NCBI GenBank assembly: GCA_044433115.1
Contig: JAWXTY010000005.1
Location: 18,535-82,534, forward strand
Direction: 5' to 3'
Source of the DNA: CAKUIA01 sp044433115
Lineage (GTDB): Bacteria > Verrucomicrobiota > Verrucomicrobiia > Opitutales > Intestinicryptomonadaceae
DNA: 64,000 nt
In this document: positions 35,557-43,881 of the stretch, one piece after another
How the letters are laid out: each line of letters starts with the position of its first letter
Position numbering within the stretch: the first letter of the stretch is position 1
Notes under the pieces: generated by a model
Seen by the model: only the letters and a program-made list of their open reading frames with translations
Databases searched by the model: none
What the model was told of the DNA's origin: nothing
Translations under genes and position numbers: made by a program

Positions 35557-37360
35557 AAATTACACATTATCCAGATTTGCTTGCAAAAGAATGCCAACTC
35601 GTGTCGTTAAAATTGGCGACCTAGAAATTGGAGGCAACAATCCTATAGCAGTGCAGTCGATGACTAACACTAAGACTATGGACGTCGAAGCTTCTGTAAA
35701 GCAGTGTATAGAGCTTGCAGAAGCTGGTTGTCAGATTATAAGGCTAACAGCTCAAAACATACAAGCTGCACAAGCTCTTGAACACATATCTAAAAAATTC
35801 AAGGCAGCAGGCTTTAACAATCCACTGGTTGCCGACATTCACTTTTTGCCTCAAGCTGCAATGACAGCAGTGGAATTTGTAGAAAAAATCAGAGTAAACC
35901 CAGGTAATTACACTGATAAAAAATTCACTAAGCTAGAATATACAGACCTCGAGTACGAAGAAGAATTAGAGAAGCTAAGAGAAGGCTTTTTGCCTCTACT
36001 TAGACGTGCAAAAGAATTAGGTAGAGCATTGCGTATAGGCACAAACCACGGCTCATTATCTAACAGAATTTTAACAAGATACGCCGACACTCCTTTAGGT
36101 ATGGTAGAAGCAGCCCTTGAATTTGTGAGAATATGCGAAGCTGAAAACTTTAAAAATGTCGTACTTTCCTTTAAAGCAAGCAACACAAGAGTTATGACTC
36201 AAGCTTATAGACTTGCCTCTCAAAAGATGCAAGAAGAGGGCTTTGATTGCCCACTACACTTGGGGGTAACTGAAGCTGGCTTTGGCGTAGACGCAAGAAT
36301 TAAGTCTGCAATGGGCATTGGTGGATTGCTCCTCGATGGCTTAGGCGACACTATAAGAGTATCTCTAACTGAAGACCCTGTAGAAGAAGTTCCAGAAGGT
36401 ATAGAGCTAGTTAAGTTCATAGAAAAATTTAGAAACAACCAAGAACCAAAGTCTATAGAAGAAAAGCTAGATGTATATTCTTACTCAAAGCGTGAGTCTT
36501 ATACATTGGATTTAGGCAACTTAAAAGTTGGAGGCAATTCTAGCCACGCTGTAGCTGAATTTGCAGAGGAAAGCCCTGCTGAAATTAACTTTAATTCTGA
36601 AAATATCGCTAAGTTAGGCGAAGATTTTGCAATTAAAACTTATACTATTGCAGACAAAGAAACCCTTGTTGCTGACTTAAATTCTGGCAAGAAGCTAGCT
36701 TTAAATATATCTATAGCAGACCTCGAAGCTGGTTTAATTGAAGTATTGCAAAATGCTTGCCTTGAAACTTTTGCTCTAATTGCTCCAAAGCCTACAGAAA
36801 ATAGGCACTATGTTGGCGAATGTAGATATTTAGTTGCCCTGCTTGAAAAATTTGGCGTAAAATGCCCTATATTCTTAATGCTAAGCAAAGAATATTTCAC
36901 AGAAACAGAGCCTGACAAAATGCTAAACGAAGCAAGCATTTACTTAGGTTCTCTTTTAGCTGACGGCATTGGCGATATAGAACTAATTAACATATATCCA
37001 GACGCTAAAGACGATGTAAAGATGTGCTTGGCTATCCTACAAGGAGCAAGGGCAAGGAAGTCTAAGGCAGAGTATATTGCTTGCCCAAGCTGTGGCAGAA
37101 CTCTATATAATATCCAAGAAACTGCAAAGAAAATCGAAGAGAAAACTAGCCACTTAAAGGACATAACTATAGGCATTATGGGCTGTATAGTAAATGGACC
37201 AGGAGAAATGGCTGACGCTGACTTTGGATATGTTGGAGGTGCTGTAGGCAAAATCAACTTATACAAGGGTCAAACTTGTGTGGAAGTAAACATTCCTCAA
37301 GAACAAGCTATAGAAAAACTCTTGGAGCTTATATCAAAATATCACGACATTTCAAAATAA
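35549..37360 (+). CDS. ispG: 4-hydroxy-3-methylbut-2-enyl diphosphate synthase, long form
   Basis: Iron-sulfur enzyme of the MEP pathway. The N-terminal TIM barrel (NPIAVQSMTNTKTMDVEAS, RVNPGNY) is joined to the C-terminal Fe-S domain with cysteines C512, C515 (CPSCGR) and C546 (GCIVNGPGE). Its 603 residues mark the long form with an extra central domain (about 300-500), known from plants, Chlamydiae and Bacteroidetes. It overlaps rseP by 8 bp. Confidence 0.95.
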   Translation: MNKNYTLSRFACKRMPTRVVKIGDLEIGGNNPIAVQSMTNTKTMDVEASVKQCIELAEAGCQIIRLTAQNIQAAQALEHISKKFKAAGFNNPLVADIHFLPQAAMTAVEFVEKIRVNPGNYTDKKFTKLEYTDLEYEEELEKLREGFLPLLRRAKELGRALRIGTNHGSLSNRILTRYADTPLGMVEAALEFVRICEAENFKNVVLSFKASNTRVMTQAYRLASQKMQEEGFDCPLHLGVTEAGFGVDARIKSAMGIGGLLLDGLGDTIRVSLTEDPVEEVPEGIELVKFIEKFRNNQEPKSIEEKLDVYSYSKRESYTLDLGNLKVGGNSSHAVAEFAEESPAEINFNSENIAKLGEDFAIKTYTIADKETLVADLNSGKKLALNISIADLEAGLIEVLQNACLETFALIAPKPTENRHYVGECRYLVALLEKFGVKCPIFLMLSKEYFTETEPDKMLNEASIYLGSLLADGIGDIELINIYPDAKDDVKMCLAILQGARARKSKAEYIACPSCGRTLYNIQETAKKIEEKTSHLKDITIGIMGCIVNGPGEMADADFGYVGGAVGKINLYKGQTCVEVNIPQEQAIEKLLELISKYHDISK

Positions 37361-37390
37361 AATAGGTTAAAATAATTTAAAATAAAAAAT

Positions 37391-38569
37391 ATGACAGACA
37401 TAGAAATTATACAACAAAATTCAGAACACTTTATAGGTAAAGACGAACTCCAAGAGAGAATTGCTCAAAATAAAGAATTGAGAGTGAAACTTGGTGTAGA
37501 CCCAACTCGCCCAGACTTGACTTTTGGACATATGGTAGTGTTCAACAAACTAAGGCAATTCCAAGATTTAGGTCATAAAGCTGTGCTAATTATTGGCGAC
37601 TACACTGCCTCTATAGGCGACCCAAGTGGCAGAAGTGCATTGCGTCCAGTATTGAGCAAAGAAGAGATTAAGCAAAACGCCCAATCTTACCTAGACCAAG
37701 CCTTCAAGGTTTTAGACAAAGATAAGACTGAAGTGGTATATAATAGTGAGTGGTTCGACAAAATGAGCTTTGGCGACCTCTTGAACCTATCAAGACGTAT
37801 GACAGTTGCAAGAATGTTAGAGCGTGATGACTTCTCTAAGAGATACGCTTCTAATACCCCAATTTCAATCGTTGAATTTTTATATCCTCTAGTTCAAGGC
37901 TACGACTCTGTAATGGTTAAGTCCGACATTGAATTAGGTGGCAGCGACCAACTTTTTAATAACCTTGTAGGTAGAGACTTCTTAGACCAAGAGGGTATGC
38001 CAAAGCAAGCTGTTCTAACTATGCCTTTGCTAGTTGGCTTAGATGGCAAGAAGAAGATGTCTAAGAGCTATGATAATTATATCAGCTTTAACGACGAGCC
38101 TCGTTCTATGTTTGGCAAAATTATGTCTATCAGCGACGAGACTATGTGGGTTTACTACCAATATTTGTTGCTAAAGACTCCATCTGAAATCATTGAGCTA
38201 AAGCAACTTCACCCTATGCAATGCAAAAAAAGCCTAGCTCTTGAATTGCTTACAAAGTTCTATGGCGAAGAAGCTGCGAAAAAGGAATTGGAAAATTTCG
38301 AAAAGGTATTCTCTAAAAATGAAATACCAGAAGAAATGCCAGAATTTTCTTTTAGCCAACTAAGCCAATCAGAAGAAGAAAGCCTTATCAATATTATGGC
38401 AGCAACAAAGTTGTTCCCTAGCAAAAAAGAAGCAAGGCGTATGATAGAGCAAGGGGCTGTAAAAATTAACTCGCAAAAGGAAAGCGATGTCTTTTGCTCT
38501 TTAAAAGCTCCTGAGGAAAGTTTAGTTATCCAAGCTGGAAAAAGAATATTTTTCCGTTTGACTAAATAG
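37391..38569 (+). CDS. tyrS: Tyrosyl-tRNA synthetase
   Basis: Class I synthetase, 392 residues. The HIGH-equivalent is TFGHM in DPTRPDLTFGHMVVF and the second signature is KMSKS in GKKKMSKSYDNY. The tyrosine pocket region SDQLFNNLVGRD and a C-terminal S4 RNA-binding domain (SKKEARRMIEQGAVKINSQK) are present. Layout fits the TyrZ-like group rather than TrpRS. Confidence 0.95.
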   Translation: MTDIEIIQQNSEHFIGKDELQERIAQNKELRVKLGVDPTRPDLTFGHMVVFNKLRQFQDLGHKAVLIIGDYTASIGDPSGRSALRPVLSKEEIKQNAQSYLDQAFKVLDKDKTEVVYNSEWFDKMSFGDLLNLSRRMTVARMLERDDFSKRYASNTPISIVEFLYPLVQGYDSVMVKSDIELGGSDQLFNNLVGRDFLDQEGMPKQAVLTMPLLVGLDGKKKMSKSYDNYISFNDEPRSMFGKIMSISDETMWVYYQYLLLKTPSEIIELKQLHPMQCKKSLALELLTKFYGEEAAKKELENFEKVFSKNEIPEEMPEFSFSQLSQSEEESLINIMAATKLFPSKKEARRMIEQGAVKINSQKESDVFCSLKAPEESLVIQAGKRIFFRLTK

Positions 38570-38572
38570 CTA

Positions 38573-38607
38573 AAAGTGCAGTGGCACTCTTGATTGTTTT
38601 TTTAGAA
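38573..38607 (+). terminator. Weak terminator after tyrS
   Basis: Short stem AGTGC/GCACT with loop AGTG, then TCTTGATTG and seven Ts, ending just before the MATE gene. The stem is short, so confidence is low. Confidence 0.4.
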
Positions 38608-38608
38608 A

Positions 38609-39985
38609 ATGTCTATAAACGCTCATACAAAATTTTTAGGAGAAGCTAGTATGCCTAAGCTTCTTCTAAAATTTTCTATACCTGCAATAGTTTCCACAAC
38701 ATTACACGCTCTATATAATATTATAGATAGGTTTTTTGTTGGAAATGCCTTAGGGCAAGACGCTCTTGCAGCAATTCAGCTATGCTTTGCCCCTACCCTA
38801 TTTTTGCTTGCCTTTGGTATGCTCATAGGTCAAGGTTCGGCGACTTTGCTATCTATAAAATTAGGGCAGCGTAAGGCTAAAGATGCAGAAAAAGTATTGG
38901 GGCAGTGCCTGTTTTTGTTTTGTAGCTTAGGGGTGCTAATATTTTTCTTAGCTCAGCTTTTTACAAAAAACATACTCTCCATTTTCGGAGCAAAAGAAGA
39001 AGTCCTAAGCTTAGCTATAAGTTATTACACTGTGCTTGTCTCTGGTATAATCCTAGAAAAAATATCCTTTGGCTTTAATAACCTAATTCGTGCTGAGGGC
39101 AAACCTCTATATTCTATGTACACGATGTTTATAGGCATAGGTGTCAATATAGTGCTAGACTGGTACTTCTTGATGGTCTTAGGTTTAGGTATACAATGGG
39201 CAGCGATTGCAACGCTTATTGGGCAGTTTTGTGGCTCAATTTGGGTATTGCGTTACTACATTCTAGGAAAATCTACCCTCAAATTAAAGTTTGAAAATAT
39301 AAGAATATTCCCAACTCTACTAGCAAAAATGCTTAAAGTTGGTTCTCCTATATTCTTGCTTCAGCTGCTTAATTCTGTAGTTATGTCTTATGTAACTATA
39401 CAAATTATCAAGTACGGCACTCAAAATTCCCTAAGCATCATAGGCACGATTATGCCTATGGATATGATAATCTTAATGCCTACGATGGGTATCAATATGG
39501 GAGCTCAAGCTATCGTTGGCTACAACTGGGGAGCAAAGCTCTACGATAGGGTTAGGCAATGCTTTAAGTACTGCCTGATTTTCGCAAATGGCTATACATT
39601 TTTAGGATTTTTATGCTTCTTTACTTTTGCTAAAGATATTGCAAGGCAATTCCTTGGCGACGGCGAAGCCCTCCTAAATGAGGCTGCAGAGGCTATGCGT
39701 ATAATGTGCTCTGCCTTTGTAATTATTGGGCTAAACATCACAACTTCTACCTTCTTCCAATCCACTGGCAGACCTGCTCTAAGCATATTTATAAATCTGC
39801 TTAGACAAGTTATTATAATGTTGCCTTTGCTGATAATCCTACCTCCAATATTTGGCGTTAAGGGAGTATTTCTAACTTTCCCTCTCACTAATTTCCTAAC
39901 TGGTATTTGTGCCTTAATTATGATTTATTACGAATTTAAAAGGCTCAACAAACTTCAAAACAACTTAATCTATGAAAAAAGCTAA
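38609..39985 (+). CDS. MATE-family multidrug/metabolite exporter
   Basis: A 458-residue inner-membrane protein with about twelve hydrophobic segments. It has the MATE arrangement of two six-helix halves with paired motifs: NIIDRFFVGNALGQDALAA in the first half and MGINMGAQAIVGYNWGAK in the second. It is a Na+ or H+ driven exporter of unknown substrate. It overlaps the next gene by 14 bp. Confidence 0.92.
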   Translation: MSINAHTKFLGEASMPKLLLKFSIPAIVSTTLHALYNIIDRFFVGNALGQDALAAIQLCFAPTLFLLAFGMLIGQGSATLLSIKLGQRKAKDAEKVLGQCLFLFCSLGVLIFFLAQLFTKNILSIFGAKEEVLSLAISYYTVLVSGIILEKISFGFNNLIRAEGKPLYSMYTMFIGIGVNIVLDWYFLMVLGLGIQWAAIATLIGQFCGSIWVLRYYILGKSTLKLKFENIRIFPTLLAKMLKVGSPIFLLQLLNSVVMSYVTIQIIKYGTQNSLSIIGTIMPMDMIILMPTMGINMGAQAIVGYNWGAKLYDRVRQCFKYCLIFANGYTFLGFLCFFTFAKDIARQFLGDGEALLNEAAEAMRIMCSAFVIIGLNITTSTFFQSTGRPALSIFINLLRQVIIMLPLLIILPPIFGVKGVFLTFPLTNFLTGICALIMIYYEFKRLNKLQNNLIYEKS

Positions 39986-40691
39986 AAAAGAAAACACCCT
40001 CTTTAATATAATTTTTAATATAGCTATCCCTAGCGTATTGCTAATTTGGGGTGGCAAATTCCTTAAAAATAAGGGTATAGAAAGCATTTTGGGCTTAGAT
40101 GCAAGCGTGCTTATTTTCGTCTTGGCTTTGGCTTTCCCTATAATATATGGGATTTACGACTTGGTATCTCGCAAAAAGTGGAACGTGATTTCTATCATAG
40201 GCGTAATTAGCGTATTCCTAACTGGAGGAATTGGCTTAATGCAATTATCAAGAGAGTGGATTATCGCAAAAGAGGGCTTAGTTCCCCTCGTTTTGGGTGT
40301 CATAGTTTTGATTTCCTCCTTCACAAAAAAGCCTCTAATTAAGGCTTTAGTCTACAATGACGCTGTTTTAAATATAGAAAAACTCGAAGCAAAACTTATC
40401 GAAAACAATAATATGGACGCCTTTAATTCAGAGTTTAAAAAGATAAATTACATCTTTGCTTTCTCTTTTTTACTTAGTGCTATATTGAATTTTGCCCTTG
40501 CCTCTTATATATTTACAGCAAATTCTAGCCAAGAAGAATTTAACGAACAAGTCGGAAAAATGACTGCACTTAGCTACCCTGTAATCGTTTTGCCAACTAC
40601 TATAATTATGCTTTTTGCCACTTTTAAAATATTTAAAGCTATAAAGAAATATTCAAATCTTGGCTTTGAAGAATTGCTAAATACTGATTAA
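39972..40691 (+). CDS. VC0807-family integral membrane protein
   Basis: A 239-residue protein with about six membrane helices. The stretches LLIWGGKFLKNKGIESILGL, ALAFPIIYGIYDL and VFLTGGIGLMQL..EWIIAKEGLVPLVLG resemble the VC0807 family (distant relatives of intracellular septation protein A). Function is unknown. It overlaps the MATE gene and is probably coexpressed with it. Confidence 0.75.
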   Translation: MKKAKKENTLFNIIFNIAIPSVLLIWGGKFLKNKGIESILGLDASVLIFVLALAFPIIYGIYDLVSRKKWNVISIIGVISVFLTGGIGLMQLSREWIIAKEGLVPLVLGVIVLISSFTKKPLIKALVYNDAVLNIEKLEAKLIENNNMDAFNSEFKKINYIFAFSFLLSAILNFALASYIFTANSSQEEFNEQVGKMTALSYPVIVLPTTIIMLFATFKIFKAIKKYSNLGFEELLNTD

Positions 40692-40705
40692 TCTTAAGGA
40701 AATAT

Positions 40706-41656
40706 ATGCCAGTAATCGCACTATCAACTTGCTATTTGCAACACAAGTTCAAAGTGAACTCCTACGATATGCTCTATGAGGCAAAACAGATGGGATATGA
40801 CTATGTGGAAATTAGCCACAGCCTTCCCATAAATGCACAAGAGGGCGTATTAAAGGCTGTAGATGAGGGTTTCATAAAGGTTGCCTCTTGCCACAATTTT
40901 TGCCCAATGCCCCCTGTGCTAAGCTCAAAAGTGCCAGCTCCAAACATATATTCACCTGCAAGCTTCAACAAAAAAGAAGCCCAACTTTGGCTTAAATATA
41001 CGCTCAAAACTATAGAATTTGCAAAGCAAGTTAAGGCAAGTGCTATAGTTTGCCACTGTGGCACTCTCGAGCATATATTCTTGCCCCTAGATAGAAATAT
41101 CACAAAGCAACTTAAGCAAGACAAGCCACTAAGCGACATTATTTTAAGTGCAAAATATCAAAAAATCAAAGAGCATTATTTGAAAAAATCTGCAAATAAG
41201 AGCCAAGCTTACTATAAAAATATCAGGCAAAGTTTGCTAAAGCTAGAAGATAGCCTCAAAGGCTCTAATATTAATATAGCTATAGAAAATAGGGACAATG
41301 CCCCTGAATTACCTTTCGATTGGAACTTGGATAAAGCACACAAAGACTTCTTTGACGACATTGCCTACACAAAATCTTGGCACGATATAGGACACTCCAA
41401 AAAACGTGAGCTATATGGGCTATACAATCAAGAGCAACTCATCAAAGATACTCATAAACGTATCATAGGCTGGCACTTACAAGATTGTACCAATCAAGGC
41501 AAAGACCACCTTGCACTTGGCGAAGGCGATGTAGATTTTAAAAGAATTTCAAAATACTTTGACAAAGAAAAACATTTATTTATCTTTGAACTCAATAATA
41601 AACAAGATAGACAAAAAGTCATAGACTCAAAAAAAATATTAGAGGATTTATTATGA
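40706..41656 (+). CDS. Sugar phosphate isomerase/epimerase-like TIM barrel
   Basis: A 316-residue cytoplasmic protein of the xylose-isomerase-like TIM barrel family (AP endonuclease 2 superfamily). Metal-site candidates appear at strand ends: ASAIVCHCG, NIAIENRD, SWHDIGHSKK and IIGWHLQDC. The substrate cannot be inferred. A ribosome-binding site (AAGGAA) precedes it, and its stop overlaps ybeY as ATGA. Confidence 0.83.
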   Translation: MPVIALSTCYLQHKFKVNSYDMLYEAKQMGYDYVEISHSLPINAQEGVLKAVDEGFIKVASCHNFCPMPPVLSSKVPAPNIYSPASFNKKEAQLWLKYTLKTIEFAKQVKASAIVCHCGTLEHIFLPLDRNITKQLKQDKPLSDIILSAKYQKIKEHYLKKSANKSQAYYKNIRQSLLKLEDSLKGSNINIAIENRDNAPELPFDWNLDKAHKDFFDDIAYTKSWHDIGHSKKRELYGLYNQEQLIKDTHKRIIGWHLQDCTNQGKDHLALGEGDVDFKRISKYFDKEKHLFIFELNNKQDRQKVIDSKKILEDLL

Positions 41657-42120
41657 AACGTGAAGTAGAATTAAGCAACAACTCGAAATTTGTAGACATA
41701 AATGAAGCAAAACTAAGTGAATTTATTCAATGCTTAGACGATAATTTAGAAACGAGCCTACTCGCCCCTAAAGGCGATTTATCCATTGCTGTATTCGATG
41801 AAGAAATGATTTCTAAGCTACACGCAGATTTCCTAAACGACCCAAGCGACACTGACGTAATCACCTTTGATGGCGATGACTTTGACTTCGCTGGCGAAAT
41901 TTGCGTAAACGCTCAAAGAGCCTTAAAACTCGCTTCGCAGTTCAATCATAGCCCAAGCAAAGAGCTATCTCTCTACATCGCTCACGGCTATCTTCACCTC
42001 GCTGGCATAGATGATATTGCCCCAGAAGATGCACTAATTATGCGTGCCTCAGAGAAAAAAGCCCTAGATTGCCTAGAAAAATTTAACTTATGCGAAATAT
42101 TCGATTTTAAAAAGGATTAA
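41653..42120 (+). CDS. ybeY: rRNA maturation endoribonuclease YbeY, third Zn ligand changed
   Basis: Metal-dependent RNase for 16S rRNA 3'-end maturation and ribosome quality control. At 155 residues it is normal length. DTDVITF near 67-72 is the family motif. The zinc motif, normally HGxLHLxGxDH, reads HGYLHLAGIDD: H111 and H115 remain and the third histidine is D121, which could still bind metal. It is coupled to its neighbours, with a 2-bp gap to the DUF502 gene. Confidence 0.9.
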   Translation: MKREVELSNNSKFVDINEAKLSEFIQCLDDNLETSLLAPKGDLSIAVFDEEMISKLHADFLNDPSDTDVITFDGDDFDFAGEICVNAQRALKLASQFNHSPSKELSLYIAHGYLHLAGIDDIAPEDALIMRASEKKALDCLEKFNLCEIFDFKKD

Positions 42121-42122
42121 TT

Positions 42123-42767
42123 ATGATTAAATCACTTAGAAATTCTCTCATAACAGGTTTAGTAATTTTACTACCCTTATCAGTAACCTTATTTATACTC
42201 TACTTTTTAGTTACAAAAATAGGTAGCCCAATTAGTAATGTCCTATTTAAACCACTACTAGATGAAATAGACCAAACTTTCATAAATGAATATGTCCTAA
42301 ATATAATATTAGACACTATAGGCACCCTGCTCGTAATTCTAGCAATAACCCTAATAGGCTTTCTATCTAAATTCATATTAGGCAAATTCGCAATCAACAC
42401 CTTTGAAGCCCTAATAGACAAAATCCCAGTTGCAAAACAAATATACAACACTGTAAAACAAATTGTAGATACTTTTTCTAAACAAAAAAAAGCTGTATTC
42501 CAAGAGGTAGTTCTAATAGAATTTCCAAGAAAAGGAGCATACGCTATAGGTTTTCTAACTAGCGAAGCTAAAGGCGAAATTCAACACAAAACAGGCGAAG
42601 AAGTTGTAAATATCTTTGTACCAACAACTCCCAACCCTACAAGTGGCTTCTTAGTTATGTTCGCAAAAAACGAAGTAACTTCCTTAGATATGACTGTAGC
42701 AGAAGCTATGAAACTAATTATATCAGGCGGGGCAGTAAGCCCACAATGGGCTAAAAAAATTGACTAA
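42123..42767 (+). CDS. DUF502 membrane protein
   Basis: A 214-residue inner-membrane protein with two N-terminal helices (about 8-32 and 60-85) and a soluble C-terminal domain containing PRKGAYAIGFLTSE and FVPTTPNPTSGFLVMF, both DUF502 hallmarks. Function unknown. The last 8 bp overlap the next gene. Confidence 0.88.
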   Translation: MIKSLRNSLITGLVILLPLSVTLFILYFLVTKIGSPISNVLFKPLLDEIDQTFINEYVLNIILDTIGTLLVILAITLIGFLSKFILGKFAINTFEALIDKIPVAKQIYNTVKQIVDTFSKQKKAVFQEVVLIEFPRKGAYAIGFLTSEAKGEIQHKTGEEVVNIFVPTTPNPTSGFLVMFAKNEVTSLDMTVAEAMKLIISGGAVSPQWAKKID

Positions 42768-43359
42768 TACCCTAGAAGGCATAATTTTAAATAAAGAAAA
42801 TAGGGCAGAAAATTTCATAAGTTTTACCCTATTCTCTAAAGATATAGGCATTTGCTACGCTATGATTAAAATGTCTAAATCAAAACATATCCCCCTACCC
42901 GACCTCTTTAACGAAATATCCATCGAAGCAAATAAAGCAAACTCTTCCAATACATACTTCATTAAAAGTATAAACAACATAGACTGCATAAACAACTTCA
43001 CAAAAAACTACAAAGCATTCATCGAAGCCACTAAACTAGCTCAGTGCCTAATCAAAAATGCCCCTCACCTAGAAGACTTCACACACCCCTACCAAGACTT
43101 CACACAAGCCCTAAAAGCTTACATAAACGCTAAAGACCCACGCATAATAAACATAAAATGGCTCTACAAACTCTCAAAACGAGAAGGCTACCCAATCAAA
43201 GAAGATTTCGCCACAAAGCTACCCCTACCCCTACAAAACCCCTTCGTAAATATAATTAAACTCCCCTCAAACTCCTGCGAAATCAATAATAATGACTTAG
43301 ATTACATATACAATAATCTATCCATCTGGATTAATAACCAAACCGATATTATTTATTAG
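42760..43359 (+). CDS. RecO-like DNA repair protein
   Basis: A 199-residue protein that starts at a TTG inside the DUF502 gene; no ATG lies nearby. The N-terminus (LEGIILNKENRAENFISFTLFSKDIG) matches the RecO OB fold, and the following helical part (FIEATKLAQCLIKNAP) fits the RecO C-terminal domain. It is shorter than most RecO proteins (about 240) and has no zinc-finger cysteines. I take it as a divergent RecO for RecA loading. Confidence 0.62.
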   Translation: MTNTLEGIILNKENRAENFISFTLFSKDIGICYAMIKMSKSKHIPLPDLFNEISIEANKANSSNTYFIKSINNIDCINNFTKNYKAFIEATKLAQCLIKNAPHLEDFTHPYQDFTQALKAYINAKDPRIINIKWLYKLSKREGYPIKEDFATKLPLPLQNPFVNIIKLPSNSCEINNNDLDYIYNNLSIWINNQTDIIY

Positions 43360-43671
43360 AGATAAGAAAAAGAGAGAAAGAGATAAGAATTAGGGGCTTT
43401 GCCCCTATAACCCCATTAAGGGCTTAGTTGCCGCCCTTAAAATCTGAAACAAGGCAGTGCCTTGAGCCATAGTTTTTGTTGGCGTGTGTTGATTAGAGTG
43501 TTTGCCTTAGGGTCTTGGTTGCTTGCCCAGCTTCCCTTATATTTAATTTAATTGATTATTAAATCAATGAAATTAAATATAAATTCTTTCACATCGAAAG
43601 AGAAGTATCTCTTTCGAGTTATTTACAACTTATTTTAAATTTTAAGCTTTGCACTTGAATGTGCAAAGGAA
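43360..43671 (-). repeat. Family C structured repeat, extended copy C3
   Basis: Core on the minus strand at 43391-43528 with TAGGGGC/GCCCCTA, TTAAGGGC/GCCCTTAA and CAAGGC/GCCTTG stems. Next come a 13-pair stem TTATATTTAATTT/AAATTAAATATAA (43537-43549, 43570-43582), the C2-identical hairpin TCGAAAGAGA/TCTCTTTCGA (43594-43617) and CTTTGCAC/GTGCAAAG (43647-43668). The 3' tail of the element (43360-43390) is a pure pyrimidine run on the element strand. It points into the 3' end of the recO-like gene. Confidence 0.78.
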
Positions 43672-43758
43672 AATAAGTTTAAGATATCAAAAACACTATA
43701 CTCCCTGAAAACAAAATAATTCCCAAGGACTGCTAAAAATTGCATAGCAATTTTTGTA

Positions 43759-43877
43759 GGGGCTTCAAATTGCCCTTCAGGCGAGTATTCGCTTTTATTT
43801 AGGGGTCGAAGCGTACTTGCGTACGTGAGAGTCCTAAATAAAAGTGAAACGGAACATCAAGGGTGATTTCAAGCCCC
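43759..43877 (-). repeat. Family A element, copy A3
   Basis: 119 bp ending 5 bp before the mnmG stop. The outer stem is GGGGCTT/AAGCCCC instead of GGGGCGTAA/TTACGCCCC, the inner stem is CTTTTATTTAGG/CCTAAATAAAAG and the apical stem is CGTAC/GTACG. Every stem differs from A1/A2 and yet pairs. Its satellite hairpin AAAAATTGC/GCAATTTTT is at about 43735-43755. Confidence 0.8.
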
Positions 43878-43881
43878 TACC

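Noticed and set aside
36940..37266. Open frames antisense to ispG and other genes
   Set aside because: They are shadows of strongly conserved genes on the opposite strand, with no family similarity of their own.
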